Below are positions 8,518 through 18,539 of a DNA stretch of 64,000 bases, piece after piece. Within the stretch, counting starts at the first letter, position 1. Each line of letters starts with the position of its first letter. The DNA is taken from the NCBI GenBank assembly GCA_015232555.1, contig JADFZJ010000001.1, positions 118,571 to 182,570 of the forward strand. The letters run 5' to 3'. Position numbers and translations under genes: made by a program. This stretch comes from Desulfamplus sp. (GTDB lineage Bacteria; Desulfobacterota; Desulfobacteria; Desulfobacterales; Desulfobacteraceae). The notes below the pieces were generated by a model. The model ran no database searches and was not told the DNA's origin. It saw only the letters and a program-made list of their open reading frames with translations.

Positions 8518-9243
8518 TCATCCTCCTAAATACGCCCGCTTTACCTCAGGATTATTAAGAAGCTCTCCTGCTGTTCCGCTTGCCACAATCTCTCCTGTAT
8601 CCATAACATAACCCCGATGGGCAAATTTTAGAGCAAGATTGGCATTCTGTTCAATTAAAAGAATAGTCATACCCTCTTCATTTAACTGCTTAAGCACTCT
8701 GAACATATCATACATCAAAAGCGGGGAAAGTCCCATTGAAGGCTCATCTAAAAGTATAAAATTACACGCCGTCATAATTGCACGGCTGACTGATAACATC
8801 TGCTGTTCCCCGCCGCTTAACGTTTCGCTTCGCTGATAGCGTCTTTCTGCCATTTTAGGGAAAAGAGTATAAACTCTTTCATAATCACGTTTAAGAGATT
8901 CGTCATCAGGTCTTGAGTATGTGGCAAGTTTAAGATTCTCCTCAACAGTAAGATTGCCAAAAATATGTCTGCCCTCTGGGGCAAGTGCAATATGGTAATC
9001 AGAAACTATTAAGTGAGCAGGCACATTAAGCAGGCTTTTTCCGTTGTATAGGATATCTCCACCAGATACTTTTGAACCCTCAGGGGGAGGAACTCTTGTA
9101 ATTGCATGTAGAGTTGTTGTTTTGCCAGCACCATTTGCACCAATTAGAGTGACAATTTCTCCTTTATCAACATTAAAAGAGATGCCGTGGAGAGCTTCGA
9201 TATTTCCATATTTAACGTATAGATTTTTAATTTCAAGTAACAT
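8518..9243 (-). CDS. livF: Branched-chain amino acid ABC transporter ATPase LivF
   Basis: Second nucleotide-binding subunit of the Liv importer. Walker A is GANGAGKTT, the signature is LSGGEQQM, Walker B is FILLDEPSMGLSP, and the H-loop region ILLIEQNANLAL is the LivF-specific form. The length (241) is normal. The start overlaps the livG stop by one base, so it is translationally coupled. It is the last gene of the liv operon. Confidence 0.93.
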   Translation of the reverse strand: MLLEIKNLYVKYGNIEALHGISFNVDKGEIVTLIGANGAGKTTTLHAITRVPPPEGSKVSGGDILYNGKSLLNVPAHLIVSDYHIALAPEGRHIFGNLTVEENLKLATYSRPDDESLKRDYERVYTLFPKMAERRYQRSETLSGGEQQMLSVSRAIMTACNFILLDEPSMGLSPLLMYDMFRVLKQLNEEGMTILLIEQNANLALKFAHRGYVMDTGEIVASGTAGELLNNPEVKRAYLGG

Positions 9244-10010
9244 CAGATTTTATCATCCCCTAAATATGCTTTAATAACAGCAGGATTATTTTGAATCTCT
9301 TCGGGTGTTCCTTGAGCAATCGTTTTACCAAAATCGATCACCTGTATCCAAGAACAAAGAGACATTACCACAGCCATCTGGTGCTCAATCATCCATATAG
9401 CAATATCAAATTCTTTGTGAATCCATCGAATAAGTTTAATAAGCTCCTGAACATCAGAAGAGTTAAGTCCTGCTGCAGGCTCATCAAGAAGAAGCAGAGA
9501 CGGCTTGACTGAAAGTGCTCGTGCAATCTCAATCTTGCGTTGAATCCCGTAGGGTAGATTTTTTGGTTGTTCATCTATAAACTGAACAAGATCAAGCTGT
9601 TCAAGAAGCTTAATGGCAATACTCTTCATACGTTTTTCGTTGTCCATATAACGCCTGTTTCGGACAAAGAGATCAAACAGATTGTAGCCTAAATTGTAGT
9701 GCTGCGATATAAGAATGTTATCCAAAAGGGACATATCATGCCAAAGCCTTATATTTTGAAATGTTCTGGCAACTCCTAAACTTGTAACGCTATGGGGTTT
9801 CATTCCACTAATAGAGTGCCCCTTAAACATGATTTTCCCCTCAGTAGGCTTGTAAAAACCGCTTATAATATTGAACACAGTTGTTTTACCAGCACCATTA
9901 GGACCAATAAGCCCCATAAGCTCATTGCCATGAAACTCGGTTGAGAAATCTGATACTGCTGTAAGACCTCCGAACTGATGAGTCAAACCGTTGATTTTAA
10001 GTAACGACAT
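9243..10010 (-). CDS. livG: Branched-chain amino acid ABC transporter ATPase LivG
   Basis: First nucleotide-binding subunit. GPNGAGKTT is Walker A, LPYGIQRKIEIARAL replaces the LSGGQ signature as usual in LivG, LLLLDEPAAGLN is Walker B, and IWMIEHQMAVVM holds the switch His. VARTFQNIRLW is typical of the family. It has 255 residues. It lies 84 bases after livM and overlaps livF by one base. Confidence 0.93.
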   Translation of the reverse strand: MSLLKINGLTHQFGGLTAVSDFSTEFHGNELMGLIGPNGAGKTTVFNIISGFYKPTEGKIMFKGHSISGMKPHSVTSLGVARTFQNIRLWHDMSLLDNILISQHYNLGYNLFDLFVRNRRYMDNEKRMKSIAIKLLEQLDLVQFIDEQPKNLPYGIQRKIEIARALSVKPSLLLLDEPAAGLNSSDVQELIKLIRWIHKEFDIAIWMIEHQMAVVMSLCSWIQVIDFGKTIAQGTPEEIQNNPAVIKAYLGDDKI

Positions 10011-10094
10011 AAGTCATATCTCCGTGATTTATCATCTTATTAGACAAATCTTTTTTTCATACAGATAGTTCTACTCTCATTATTTGAGTAGATT

Positions 10095-11171
10095 TTATTT
10101 GAACTCATAATATTTTTTAAGTTTTGGAAAAAAATCTGACAACTCTCGATTTCCCATAATCCCTTCGGGTCTAAACTGCATAAGAATAACGAGAATAAAG
10201 GGGATAATAACCCATTTTAACACTTGACTCAGATGAAAAGTATCTGGAATAAGTGGAATAAAATGAAGCAAAGTATCTGCCGCAGGTATTATAAATCTGA
10301 GCATTTCAATTAGAAGTGTAAAGAGGATAGCCGCAATGATTGAGCCACTCAATGATCCCATACCACCAAGATAGACCATGACAAGACATTCAGTTGATTT
10401 GAGAATGTTAAATGAGTTGGGGTTGATATATCCCAAAATATGGGCAAAAAGACCGCCTGCAATGCCTGCAAGCCCAGAGGAGAACATAAATGCAACAAGC
10501 TTCATTTTGTCGGTGTTTACGCTCATTATCTCAGCAGCAATCTCATCTTGATGGATGGCAATAATCCCTTTTCCATAAGTAGAAGATACAAACCGTCTGA
10601 TAAGAAAAACCACTAAGTATGTAAATGTAAATGTCCATATAAGCATCCAAGGAATAAAAACAACATCTTCCATTGCAAATAGAACTTGTTTCATGCCCAT
10701 AAATCCTCTTGGTCCGCCAAGTGTATCCATATTTATAAAAAGGCTTACAATTATGAAGTTGGCAGCAAGGGTTATGATAGCAAGATAGTCATCACGGGTT
10801 TTAAAAGATGGTATGGCAACAAGCACTCCTGTAATTGCTGCTGCAATTCCACCAATTATCATGGTCACAGGAAAGAACCAGAGAGCAAGTTCAGGAGATA
10901 GAATAGGGTCCCCAAAAGTTTTGTTGCTTGTAAAAAACATCACATTTAAAATTGATGTAACATAAGCTCCTACAGCCATAAATCCTGCGTGACCACAGGC
11001 AAACTCTCCCATATAGCCATTAATTATGTTAAAACTTGAAGAGAGTATAATATTTACCCCTATGAACATTATTATTGTCTGGACATAAAGGTCTATCATT
11101 TCAAAATGTGCTGCAACCACAGTGCCTACAGCAATGAAGATAAATAGGGCAGGTACAGAGAATTTTTTCAT
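10095..11171 (-). CDS. livM: Branched-chain amino acid ABC transporter permease LivM
   Basis: A 358-residue inner-membrane permease with about ten hydrophobic segments. NIINGYMGEFACGHAGFMAVGAY matches the first conserved LivM block, and SGLAGIAGGLFAH with EMLRF...VLILMQFRPEGIMG matches the C-terminal blocks. It pairs with LivH to form the channel. A 95-base gap containing a repeat element separates it from livH. Confidence 0.92.
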   Translation of the reverse strand: MKKFSVPALFIFIAVGTVVAAHFEMIDLYVQTIIMFIGVNIILSSSFNIINGYMGEFACGHAGFMAVGAYVTSILNVMFFTSNKTFGDPILSPELALWFFPVTMIIGGIAAAITGVLVAIPSFKTRDDYLAIITLAANFIIVSLFINMDTLGGPRGFMGMKQVLFAMEDVVFIPWMLIWTFTFTYLVVFLIRRFVSSTYGKGIIAIHQDEIAAEIMSVNTDKMKLVAFMFSSGLAGIAGGLFAHILGYINPNSFNILKSTECLVMVYLGGMGSLSGSIIAAILFTLLIEMLRFIIPAADTLLHFIPLIPDTFHLSQVLKWVIIPFILVILMQFRPEGIMGNRELSDFFPKLKKYYEFK

Positions 11172-11200
11172 AAGCCTCCGCTTTAATTGGAATATTTTAT

Positions 11201-11252
11201 ATGAAAGTCTCTCAATTGACTTTCATTTTTTGTTGTGTAAGTAATTGCATGT
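11201..11252 (+). repeat. Dispersed repeat family B, copy 1
   Basis: A 52-bp unit between livM and livH starting TATGAAAGTCTCTC. It contains GAAAGTC and GACTTTC (7-bp perfect stem, 8-base loop), then TTGTTGTGTAAGTAATTGCA. A second copy at 17318 matches at 47 of 52 positions by my count. Confidence 0.65.
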
Positions 11253-11266
11253 CCGTTATATAAGAG

Positions 11267-12181
11267 TTAGATTTTTGTGGATTTAGCAACACCAAACAAT
11301 CCTGTGGGCTTTATTACTAAAATCATAAGAAGTATTGAAAATGCAATCAAATCCCTGAAAGTTGATGGAAAAACAGCAACAACCAAAATTTCTACAATTC
11401 CCAAAAGAAAGCCTCCGACAAATGCACCTTTAATATCGCCGATCCCACCAACTACCGCAGCAATAAATGCTTTCCAACCAATAATTGCCCCCATAAATGG
11501 ATCAAGTATTGGATATGACATGGCAAATAGAATGCCTGCAAGACCAGCAAGAGATGAGCCAAGTATGAAAGTAACTACAATAATTGTATCAATAGGAATG
11601 CCCATCAGGGGAATTGCAAATTTATCGTAAGAGATTCCCCTCATTGCCATTCCGATTTTAGTTTTAGAAATTATTGTATTGAGGATAAAATAGACGATTA
11701 TTGAAGATAGTATTACACCTATTTTCAAGTTGGTCATGCTTATCATGCCAAAATTATATACCACTTTATCGATAAGCTCAGGAAAACTTTTGCGGCTCGC
11801 ACCAAGAAAAGCTAAGTTGCCATTCTCTAAGATAAGTCCACACATTAAAGCGGTTATAACCACATAAAGCCTGTTTGCACCTTTGCGTCTCAAGGGTCTG
11901 TAAGCAATACGCTCAAGAGTAACACCGAATACGGCTGTCAGAATCATAGTAAGAGGAATTACTAAGGCAAGAGTCGTAGTTCCTGAAAGAGCTGGAGAGC
12001 CTTTGAAAAAAAATATGGCGATGAAATATGCAATATAAGCACCAACCATGAATATATCGCCGTGTGCAAAGTTAATAAGCCTTAGCACACCGTAAACAAG
12101 GGTGTATCCCAATGCAATGAGCGAGTAAAAACTTCCCCATTGTAACGCATTGAATATATTTTGAATAATACTGTCAAACAC
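11267..12181 (-). CDS. livH: Branched-chain amino acid ABC transporter permease LivH
   Basis: A 304-residue permease. The N-terminus SFYSLIALGYTLVYGVLRLINFAHGD is the hallmark LivH block, and ERIAYRPLRR with IGWKAFIAAVVGGIGDIKGA is the second. The start is GTG at 12181, preceded by AAGGGGATACGAAC, a reasonable ribosome site. It lies downstream of livK across a strong hairpin. Confidence 0.93.
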   Translation of the reverse strand: MFDSIIQNIFNALQWGSFYSLIALGYTLVYGVLRLINFAHGDIFMVGAYIAYFIAIFFFKGSPALSGTTTLALVIPLTMILTAVFGVTLERIAYRPLRRKGANRLYVVITALMCGLILENGNLAFLGASRKSFPELIDKVVYNFGMISMTNLKIGVILSSIIVYFILNTIISKTKIGMAMRGISYDKFAIPLMGIPIDTIIVVTFILGSSLAGLAGILFAMSYPILDPFMGAIIGWKAFIAAVVGGIGDIKGAFVGGFLLGIVEILVVAVFPSTFRDLIAFSILLMILVIKPTGLFGVAKSTKI

Positions 12182-12211
12182 GTTCGTATCCCCTTACAGA
12201 TTTGGGCGGTA

Positions 12212-12272
12212 AAGAAAAAATAGCAGGGGCATTCTCCTTCCTCCTTATCCGGTCAAGGAAAAATGCCCCTGC
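12212..12272 (-). terminator. Hairpin terminator/attenuator between livK and livH
   Basis: On the minus strand GCAGGGGCATT and AATGCCCCTGC form an 11-bp perfect stem extended by AAGGA/TCCTT pairs. It is followed by TATTTTTTCTTT. This placement is typical of binding-protein operons, where it lets the binding protein be made in excess of the permease subunits. Confidence 0.8.
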
Positions 12273-12348
12273 GGTATAAATACTCAATATTATTTTGTAA
12301 TTAAAAAATAATTATACCTATTATAAAAATAATTTCAACAAGTCAACC

Positions 12349-13533
12349 CTACGGGCAGACAGATTCTGCGAATTCAAACTGACCCGCATCATTTATCTTT
12401 ACCACGACCGCACATTTGATAGGGTCTCCCTGCTCATCAAATTTCATGTTGCCGGTAATTCCTTTAACCTCTTTGATTGCTGCAATGCCATCTCTTACAG
12501 CTTGACGATCTTTTCTTATATTACCTGTGAGTTTGCCTGCATTTTGGATACCAGCTAAAACAACATTGATAGCATCCCAAGTAAGAGCTGCAACATCAGC
12601 AGGCTGATAACCAAAGAGTTTCTGATATTTGTCAATAAACTCTTTGGTGGCACCTTTTGCTCCGGCTGCGGCATAATGTGTTGTAAAATAGTGCCCTTTG
12701 CAGTCATCACCGCACAAGGTCATAAGTTCAGAATTTCCCCAAGCATCAGCACCCATAAATGGTCCCTTCCAGCCAAGGTCGTGTGCCTGTTTTACTATAA
12801 GAGCAACTTCATTGTAGTTATTGGGAAGAAAGATAACATCTGGTTTTGCAGCAATAATCTTTGTAAGCTGGGCACTGAAATCTTGATCCTTGTCTCCATA
12901 ACTTTCAAATGCGACTATAGCACCATCACCCTTTTTCTTTTTAAAGTCAGCCTGAAAAATCTCAGCAAGATTCTTGCTGTAGTCGTTAGCAAGTGCATAG
13001 AGAACAGCAGCTTTTCCAGCTTTAAAAGTCTTGATGGCAAAATCTACAGCAATAGGTCCTTGAAACGGATCGATAAAGGCAGCCCTAAATACCCATGGAC
13101 GATCTTTAGTTGTATCAGGGTTGGTTGACCATGGTGAGATCATAGGAGTTCTGTTATCATTTGCAACTTGACCCGCTGGTATTGCCTGTTTACTTGAGTT
13201 AGGACCTACCATTGCAAGAACCTGATCTTTTTCAATCAGTTTTAATGATACTGCAACAGCAGATTCAGCCTTGGATTCGTTATCTTCATAGATGAACTCA
13301 AGTTTATATTTTTTGCCGCCAACATCAATACCACCTTTAGCATTGACTTCATTCAGAAGCATCTGTCCAGCAAATTTTGACTCTTCACCAACTTTAGGAA
13401 TTTCACCAGTCAGAGGAATATTAAAGCCAATCTTAATAGTATCGTCTGCTGCAAATGAGATTGACGCATAAAGAAAAATCAGAACTGCACAAAAAATTAA
13501 TGAGCCATAATGTTTTTTTACATTTTTTTTCAC
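12349..13533 (-). CDS. livK: Branched-chain amino acid ABC transporter substrate-binding protein
   Basis: A periplasmic binding protein of the Leu/Ile/Val family. The signal peptide is VKKNVKKHYGSLIFCAVLIF with a cleavage site near SFA-ADD. The mature start DDTIKIGFNIPLTGE and MVGPNSSKQAIPAGQVANDN are classic. I use the GTG at 13533 because AAGGAGAGTTATT lies just before it; the longer reading from 13566 would place that site inside the gene. It is the first gene of livKHMGF. The exact ligand could be another amino acid or an amide. Confidence 0.9.
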   Translation of the reverse strand: MKKNVKKHYGSLIFCAVLIFLYASISFAADDTIKIGFNIPLTGEIPKVGEESKFAGQMLLNEVNAKGGIDVGGKKYKLEFIYEDNESKAESAVAVSLKLIEKDQVLAMVGPNSSKQAIPAGQVANDNRTPMISPWSTNPDTTKDRPWVFRAAFIDPFQGPIAVDFAIKTFKAGKAAVLYALANDYSKNLAEIFQADFKKKKGDGAIVAFESYGDKDQDFSAQLTKIIAAKPDVIFLPNNYNEVALIVKQAHDLGWKGPFMGADAWGNSELMTLCGDDCKGHYFTTHYAAAGAKGATKEFIDKYQKLFGYQPADVAALTWDAINVVLAGIQNAGKLTGNIRKDRQAVRDGIAAIKEVKGITGNMKFDEQGDPIKCAVVVKINDAGQFEFAESVCP

Positions 13534-13587
13534 AATAACTCTCCTTTTTAAAGATTTTGTTATCAAGGTCTATTTAAACTTTACTCG

Positions 13588-14196
13588 CTATTTACCCAGC
13601 ATACCTTTACGCAGGTCAGCATCACCAGTAAAGGAAGCGTCTTCAAGCAGCCATATTGAAAACAGTGCTTTTTTGAAATCAAGCCCTGTAATAGTGGCTG
13701 CAACTTTATTGTTATAGCTTATTGTAGTGCCTTGACCAGGAATATATACATACTTCCACACGTCCTGTTTCTCTGCTTTTATGAGACTTTTTATAAATGT
13801 ATCTATATTAGCTTTTTGTGCAGCGTAATTTGCTCCTGCACCATACTTGAACCCCTCAGAAAAAACATCTGTGGTTTTATCTATTGGTCCTTGTCTTTTC
13901 CATGACATAGTTATTGCCATTGGCTCGTCAGATTCAATAATCTTTTTGGAATCCGTGGTCTTAGCTTTAAGGTAGAGTGCACCTTCATAGACTTTAAAAC
14001 CAAATTTTTTACGTGTTCCAGTTCCATTAAGAACAATTTCTCCAGCACCTCCATCAAGGGTAAGTTTCTCAGGACTTTTAGCATCTTCTGCAGCCTGTAC
14101 AACAACGGGAATAGATGCGGTGAAAATAAAAAGTAGTGCTATTATAGCAATAAGTTCTACAGATAAACCATTTCTAACAATAATTTTTCTAAGCAT
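13588..14196 (-). CDS. Exported chalcone-isomerase-like protein
   Basis: A 202-residue protein with a long N-terminal signal sequence (hydrophobic residues about 15-33, cleavage near VQA-AED). The body matches bacterial chalcone-isomerase-like proteins: LNGTGTRKKFGFKVYEGALYL, SWKRQGPIDK, and the end ALFSIWLLEDAS followed by LRKGMLGK. Bacterial members usually do not make flavonoids, and their role is unknown. AAAGGAG precedes the ATG. It is 55 bases upstream of livK and may share its transcript. Confidence 0.8.
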   Translation of the reverse strand: MLRKIIVRNGLSVELIAIIALLFIFTASIPVVVQAAEDAKSPEKLTLDGGAGEIVLNGTGTRKKFGFKVYEGALYLKAKTTDSKKIIESDEPMAITMSWKRQGPIDKTTDVFSEGFKYGAGANYAAQKANIDTFIKSLIKAEKQDVWKYVYIPGQGTTISYNNKVAATITGLDFKKALFSIWLLEDASFTGDADLRKGMLGK

Positions 14197-14369
14197 TTTG
14201 ACTCCTTTTAAAATTTTAATAAATCATTATTAATTTAATCAGCCTGAATAACAATTATCCAGACAAAAATTACCTATCATACCTGATTCAGAAAAGATTA
14301 TCACATTTAATTAATCTGTACATGAATTTTAATCCAAATAATAATTATAGATAAGGTTTCTTATATTTC

Positions 14370-16625
14370 TCATATACGAAATTTTTCCATCATTATTTTC
14401 AATTTTTCAGCAAGTTGTGAGAGGCTTTCCGCACTGCCGTTGAGATTACAGCTATTCTCTGAAATTTGAGCAGCATCATGATTGGCCCCTGCTATATCAC
14501 TTGAAATTTCCGATGCTACCGCTGAACACTGAGCAACATTTTCTGCAACTTCTTGAATACCCTGAGAACCTTGAGCTACATTGCTGCTTATCTCCTGAGT
14601 TGCAGTTGACTGATCTGCAATAGTCAGAGTAATTGCTGAAATAATATCATTTACTTGATTAATAATAGAAGTTATTTTTTCAATTCCCTGTATAGTATTT
14701 TCAGCAGTATTTTGAACACTTGTAATCTGGCTGCTTATTGCCTTTGTGGCAGCAGCCGTCTGATTGGCGAGTTCTTTAATTTCATTTGCAACAACTGCAA
14801 AACCTTTGCCTGATTCTCCTGCCCTTGCAGCTTCAATGGTTGCATTGAGAGCTAAAAGATTGGTCTGTCCCGATATGTCTGCAATAGTTTCTGTTACCTT
14901 GCCGATGTCGCGGGCAGCATCTTCAAGCCTTTTTATATCTACAGAGGTGCTTTGAGCTTGTGTAACAGCTTCATTGGATATGGTACGGGCTTTATCTGAG
15001 TTTTTTGCAATTTCAGCAATCGTTACTGTATTTTCTTCAGTCGCCGCTGCCACAGTATTAAGATTTGATGAAGTCTCTTCAATTGCCGCTGCTATTGAAT
15101 TAAGATTTGAACTCATCTCTTCGGTTGCTGTAGCCACTGTATTAAATTTTAAAGCTGTATTATTAGCTCTTTGGGACATATCTAAGGAGATATCTTTAAG
15201 ATATATTGAAGATGAGGAGAGTATTGCTACGTCATTAGTTATATCCTTTACCATACCGCCGATATTAGTCACTATTTCGTTTAGAGCAGCAGCCAAAATA
15301 CCAATTTCATCTTTTTGGTTGATATCAAGCATTTTTGTAAAATTCCCTTTAGACATTTGTCGCGAAAATGCAACTGCTTTTGTGATGGGGACTGTAATCA
15401 TTCTTGTTATAAAAAATGATAGGCAAAACCCAAGCAGGATAGCACCAAAGCCGATAATCATAGCAATTGTTGACCTTAATGCACCTTTGATTATTACATC
15501 CTCTGTCCTCTTTGCAGCAATTGTTTTGGCATTTGTGTAGAGGTCTTCAATAATGGGTTCAGTACTGTTGACCGCATCGTTCATTTTTGTGTAAAGGTCT
15601 GCAATCTTAGTATCTTCTGCGATTAGATTATCAAACGCTTTCTTATATTCGCTAAGATATTTTGATGAGTTCTTTTTATAATCTTCACTGATATTGGATT
15701 TTTCTATTGCTGTAAAAAGATTTGTAATAGCTTGCTGTGCTTTTGATGCATAATCACTTCCTCCAAACAGAAGATAATCTTTCTCTCTTCCTCTTATCTC
15801 AAGCAGCATAGGCTTGGCATTTGGAAGATATGTCACGGTAAAAACCTCATCAATCTCAGCAATAGCACTCTGCATCTCTTTGAAATATTCATTTCCAGAT
15901 TCAAAAGTTTCAGATGCTTTCAATTTTTTTAGAGCTTCATGATATGTTTCAAGAACATCTTTTAATGTATCTTTTATCATCCCTTCATTAGCAGTTGAAA
16001 TTTTAATTACCCCCTGGTAATCTGCAAGAAGAGATTCAAGTTTGCTTAGGTATGCTCCAGATTCGTCTGACCAGTATTCATTTTGAGCTTGAACGATTCT
16101 AAGCATTTGCACATATAGGTCTTCAACATCTACATAAGCCATTTCAAGAACAAGTATGTCAGCAGCTTTTGCAAATTTGCCTCTTAAACCTGATTTTACG
16201 TCAAGTCCTCTGGTTTCGTAAGAGTTGCTCAGTTCATTAAATGATTTTGCATAGATATCAATATATTTTGATATGTCTTCTGCTTTTTTTGCTGTTATAC
16301 TGTTATCTGATTTACGGGCTTTTTTGACTATATTTTGAGCATTCAGGGTAAGATGCTTTATGTCATTTTCAAGTTCTTGGAGGTATTTAGTGTTAAGTGT
16401 CAAAAGAAAGTTCTTTTCGTCAATTCTACACTGTTTCATCAAAGTTTTAATATCTGCTGCATCTGCTGCAATTGCGACATTAACCTTCATAAGTTCCTGA
16501 AAGTTACTGGTGGTTGACTGTACTGTCAGATGGTAAATTACCATTACACAAACAAACAAAATAAGCACAATAGCAAAACCGCCTACCAATTTTGTAGCCA
16601 TTTTCAGATTATAAAAAAATTTCAT
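14370..16625 (-). CDS. Methyl-accepting chemotaxis protein
   Basis: A 751-residue transmembrane chemoreceptor. TM1 is about residues 12-32, followed by a long all-helical periplasmic region to about 385, TM2 ([20 protein letters not shown]), HAMP (about 405-460, ending [14 protein letters not shown]), and a cytoplasmic signalling hairpin. The hairpin tip contains [19 protein letters not shown], the CheA/CheW contact. The length of the sensor suggests a helical bimodular (HBM-like) ligand domain. AAAAAGGAGGGG is a strong ribosome site. No che genes adjoin it. Confidence 0.93.
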   Translation of the reverse strand: MKFFYNLKMATKLVGGFAIVLILFVCVMVIYHLTVQSTTSNFQELMKVNVAIAADAADIKTLMKQCRIDEKNFLLTLNTKYLQELENDIKHLTLNAQNIVKKARKSDNSITAKKAEDISKYIDIYAKSFNELSNSYETRGLDVKSGLRGKFAKAADILVLEMAYVDVEDLYVQMLRIVQAQNEYWSDESGAYLSKLESLLADYQGVIKISTANEGMIKDTLKDVLETYHEALKKLKASETFESGNEYFKEMQSAIAEIDEVFTVTYLPNAKPMLLEIRGREKDYLLFGGSDYASKAQQAITNLFTAIEKSNISEDYKKNSSKYLSEYKKAFDNLIAEDTKIADLYTKMNDAVNSTEPIIEDLYTNAKTIAAKRTEDVIIKGALRSTIAMIIGFGAILLGFCLSFFITRMITVPITKAVAFSRQMSKGNFTKMLDINQKDEIGILAAALNEIVTNIGGMVKDITNDVAILSSSSIYLKDISLDMSQRANNTALKFNTVATATEEMSSNLNSIAAAIEETSSNLNTVAAATEENTVTIAEIAKNSDKARTISNEAVTQAQSTSVDIKRLEDAARDIGKVTETIADISGQTNLLALNATIEAARAGESGKGFAVVANEIKELANQTAAATKAISSQITSVQNTAENTIQGIEKITSIINQVNDIISAITLTIADQSTATQEISSNVAQGSQGIQEVAENVAQCSAVASEISSDIAGANHDAAQISENSCNLNGSAESLSQLAEKLKIMMEKFRI

Positions 16626-16819
16626 TTATGCGACAACCCCTCCTTTTTCTAATTTTAATGTGCTACTTCTGTTGATTGGCTGCAACTTTTGTGAGAAAAA
16701 CAAAACATGATTCTGATAATAAAAAACAGGTTATGATATAAGATAGAGTAAAAGGGGCTGTCAAGAATAAAGTTTTAAAATAAGTGGTGAGAAAATATAT
16801 TGAACAGAGGAGTAAAAAT

Positions 16820-17314
16820 ATGAAAAAAATCGTAATGTTACATGGAGTTAATCTAAATATGTTCGGCAAACGTGACCCATCTCAGTATGGCACACTTACA
16901 CTTAAAGAGATTAACAACAAGATAGCCGAACTCTCCATTGAACTCAATATAACTGTAGAGTTTTTTCAAACCAACTATGAAGGCGAAATGGTTGAAAAAA
17001 TTCATCAAATTCATCAAAATAGTGTGGATGTGAGCAAGGAGAACGGCAATGGTCAAAAAGGTATTGATAATAATGAAATGAGAATAGATGGTGTGGTTAT
17101 TAACGCTGGGGCATGGACACACTACAGCTATGCTATAATGGATGCTCTTGCTATATTAAAAATTCCGATTGTAGAAATACACATGTCAAACATTCATTCT
17201 CGTGAACCGTTCAGACATATATCGGTTATTGCTCAGATTGCAAAAGGTCAGATTACAGGGTTCGGAGTTGATAGCTATCTGCTTGGGTTAAGAGCTATTT
17301 GTGGATTAATATAA
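16820..17314 (+). CDS. aroQ: Type II 3-dehydroquinate dehydratase AroQ
   Basis: Shikimate pathway enzyme forming dodecamers. MLHGVNLNMFGKRDPSQYG contains the flexible-lid Arg and catalytic Tyr, FFQTNYEGEMVEKIHQ the second block, VINAGAWTHYSYAIMDAL the third, and EIHMSNIHSREPFRH the His/Ser/Arg binding set. The ATG at 16820 is preceded by GAGGAGTAAAAAT; an upstream GTG at 16784 adds a non-family leader. At 165 residues it is about 17 longer than usual because of a polar insert (SKENGNGQKGIDNNEM) before the third block. Confidence 0.93.
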   Translation: MKKIVMLHGVNLNMFGKRDPSQYGTLTLKEINNKIAELSIELNITVEFFQTNYEGEMVEKIHQIHQNSVDVSKENGNGQKGIDNNEMRIDGVVINAGAWTHYSYAIMDALAILKIPIVEIHMSNIHSREPFRHISVIAQIAKGQITGFGVDSYLLGLRAICGLI

Positions 17315-17317
17315 TTA

Positions 17318-17369
17318 TATGAAATTCTCTTAACTGACTTTCATTTTTCGTTGTGTAAGTCATTGCATG
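17318..17369 (+). repeat. Dispersed repeat family B, copy 2
   Basis: The same 52-bp unit as at 11201, in the gap after aroQ. The stem halves here are GAAATTC and GACTTTC, so the hairpin is weaker. The downstream TTGTGTAAGTCATTGCATG block is nearly unchanged. It lies between convergent genes. Confidence 0.65.
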
Positions 17370-17403
17370 GGACTTATCCAAAAAAATTTTGACTCAGCAT
17401 TCC

Positions 17404-18429
17404 CTATCCAATTTTATACATATCCCTCAACTCACGAGACAGGGTTGAAACCAATTTAAACGCTTTTTCTACTGTCTGCTCTCCATCTTTATTAACAAGA
17501 CAGCAGGTAGCAGGAGAGATAAGGCTTTGAGAAAGCAGCACGTCTCTATCAATACCTTTTTTTGATAAAGTATCCCATAAATGCACAAAACGTTTTTTTA
17601 ATGAATCAATGCTTTCAGTATAAAAAGGCTCAAAATTTGTCGGCACAATTCCCCATACAAGCACGCCTCCTCTATCTAAAAATCGTTTAATCTCTTTGTG
17701 ATAAGAGACAATAATATCTCCATTTAGATAAACATCCATTGATAAAATATCCAAATCTAAATTGAGCAGAAAACCCCAATCAGGATTTCCGCACAGATGA
17801 ATGCCGCGAGGATGATCAATAAGAGAGAAAAATCTATCTAAATCAGTTTTAGCTGTCATATCGTTATAACCTGACATTGCACTAAAAATATACTGAAGCC
17901 CCGGCTCATCAATAAACATAAAGGCATTTGGATTGATCTTTTTCAGCCGTTCAAGCTGCACATTGATACGCTGTGCCATAAAATCAAACATAAACTCTCG
18001 AACAGTATCATTAAAAAGAATGGGACGCTCGTTCTCATCTTGCACATTAAAACCAAAGCTGACAGGTCCCTCAAGCTGTCCTCTTATTGCTGGTCTATCA
18101 GAAAAATCGATCTCTAAAAACTTATGATAAACCTGAGAGTATGTGGTGCTTATGTCAAAATAGACTGGATCATCAAAATGTAGCATTGCATCTTCAAGCT
18201 CCATGGCAAATTTATCTGTAGAAAATTTAAGGGTTCGATTTTCCATATCTAAAAGAATACCGGGAAAATTTTCTGATGCTTGAACATACATATCTTCATA
18301 ATAGTTTAAAAGAGGAAGCTGTGGCCAGAATGGAATGTCTAAAGAACAGGCGGCTTTAAGTGCTGAATCAACATCTTTATGAGGCATAACTGCCATTGCA
18401 GTTGTCAAAAGGTTACCGGGAATAGCCAT
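17404..18429 (-). CDS. Core MetE-like / UROD-MetE superfamily methyltransferase
   Basis: A 341-residue single-barrel protein resembling the C-terminal catalytic half of cobalamin-independent methionine synthase. Zinc-ligand-like residues are the His and Cys in GIHLCGNPDW (about residue 215) and the Cys pair in SPATCCL (about residue 310). FIDEPGLQYI and GQLEGPVSFGF resemble substrate-binding blocks. There is no N-terminal folate-binding half, so it may be a core MetE that takes methyl from a corrinoid protein, or another thiol methyltransferase. Specific function unproven. Confidence 0.65.
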   Translation of the reverse strand: MAIPGNLLTTAMAVMPHKDVDSALKAACSLDIPFWPQLPLLNYYEDMYVQASENFPGILLDMENRTLKFSTDKFAMELEDAMLHFDDPVYFDISTTYSQVYHKFLEIDFSDRPAIRGQLEGPVSFGFNVQDENERPILFNDTVREFMFDFMAQRINVQLERLKKINPNAFMFIDEPGLQYIFSAMSGYNDMTAKTDLDRFFSLIDHPRGIHLCGNPDWGFLLNLDLDILSMDVYLNGDIIVSYHKEIKRFLDRGGVLVWGIVPTNFEPFYTESIDSLKKRFVHLWDTLSKKGIDRDVLLSQSLISPATCCLVNKDGEQTVEKAFKLVSTLSRELRDMYKIG

Positions 18430-18539
18430 TTTTTATCTCCTTTTGTCTTTATTACTTCTTATTATGTTCTATAAAAGTAGAGTGTGACGTGCATCTGTGT
18501 ATCTACCGATTTAAAATATTTGATGATTGCTCTAAGATT

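Noticed and set aside
12676..13128. 150-codon plus-strand ORF
   Set aside because: Antisense to the Liv binding protein; composition is not protein-like and no ribosome site is present.
14974..15540. 188-codon plus-strand ORF
   Set aside because: It lies fully antisense to the chemoreceptor and is low-complexity Ala/Ser/Val, an expected shadow of the helical signalling domain.
16663..16869. 68-codon hydrophobic minus-strand ORF near aroQ
   Set aside because: It overlaps the aroQ start and its ribosome site; the hydrophobic run is from AT-rich DNA.
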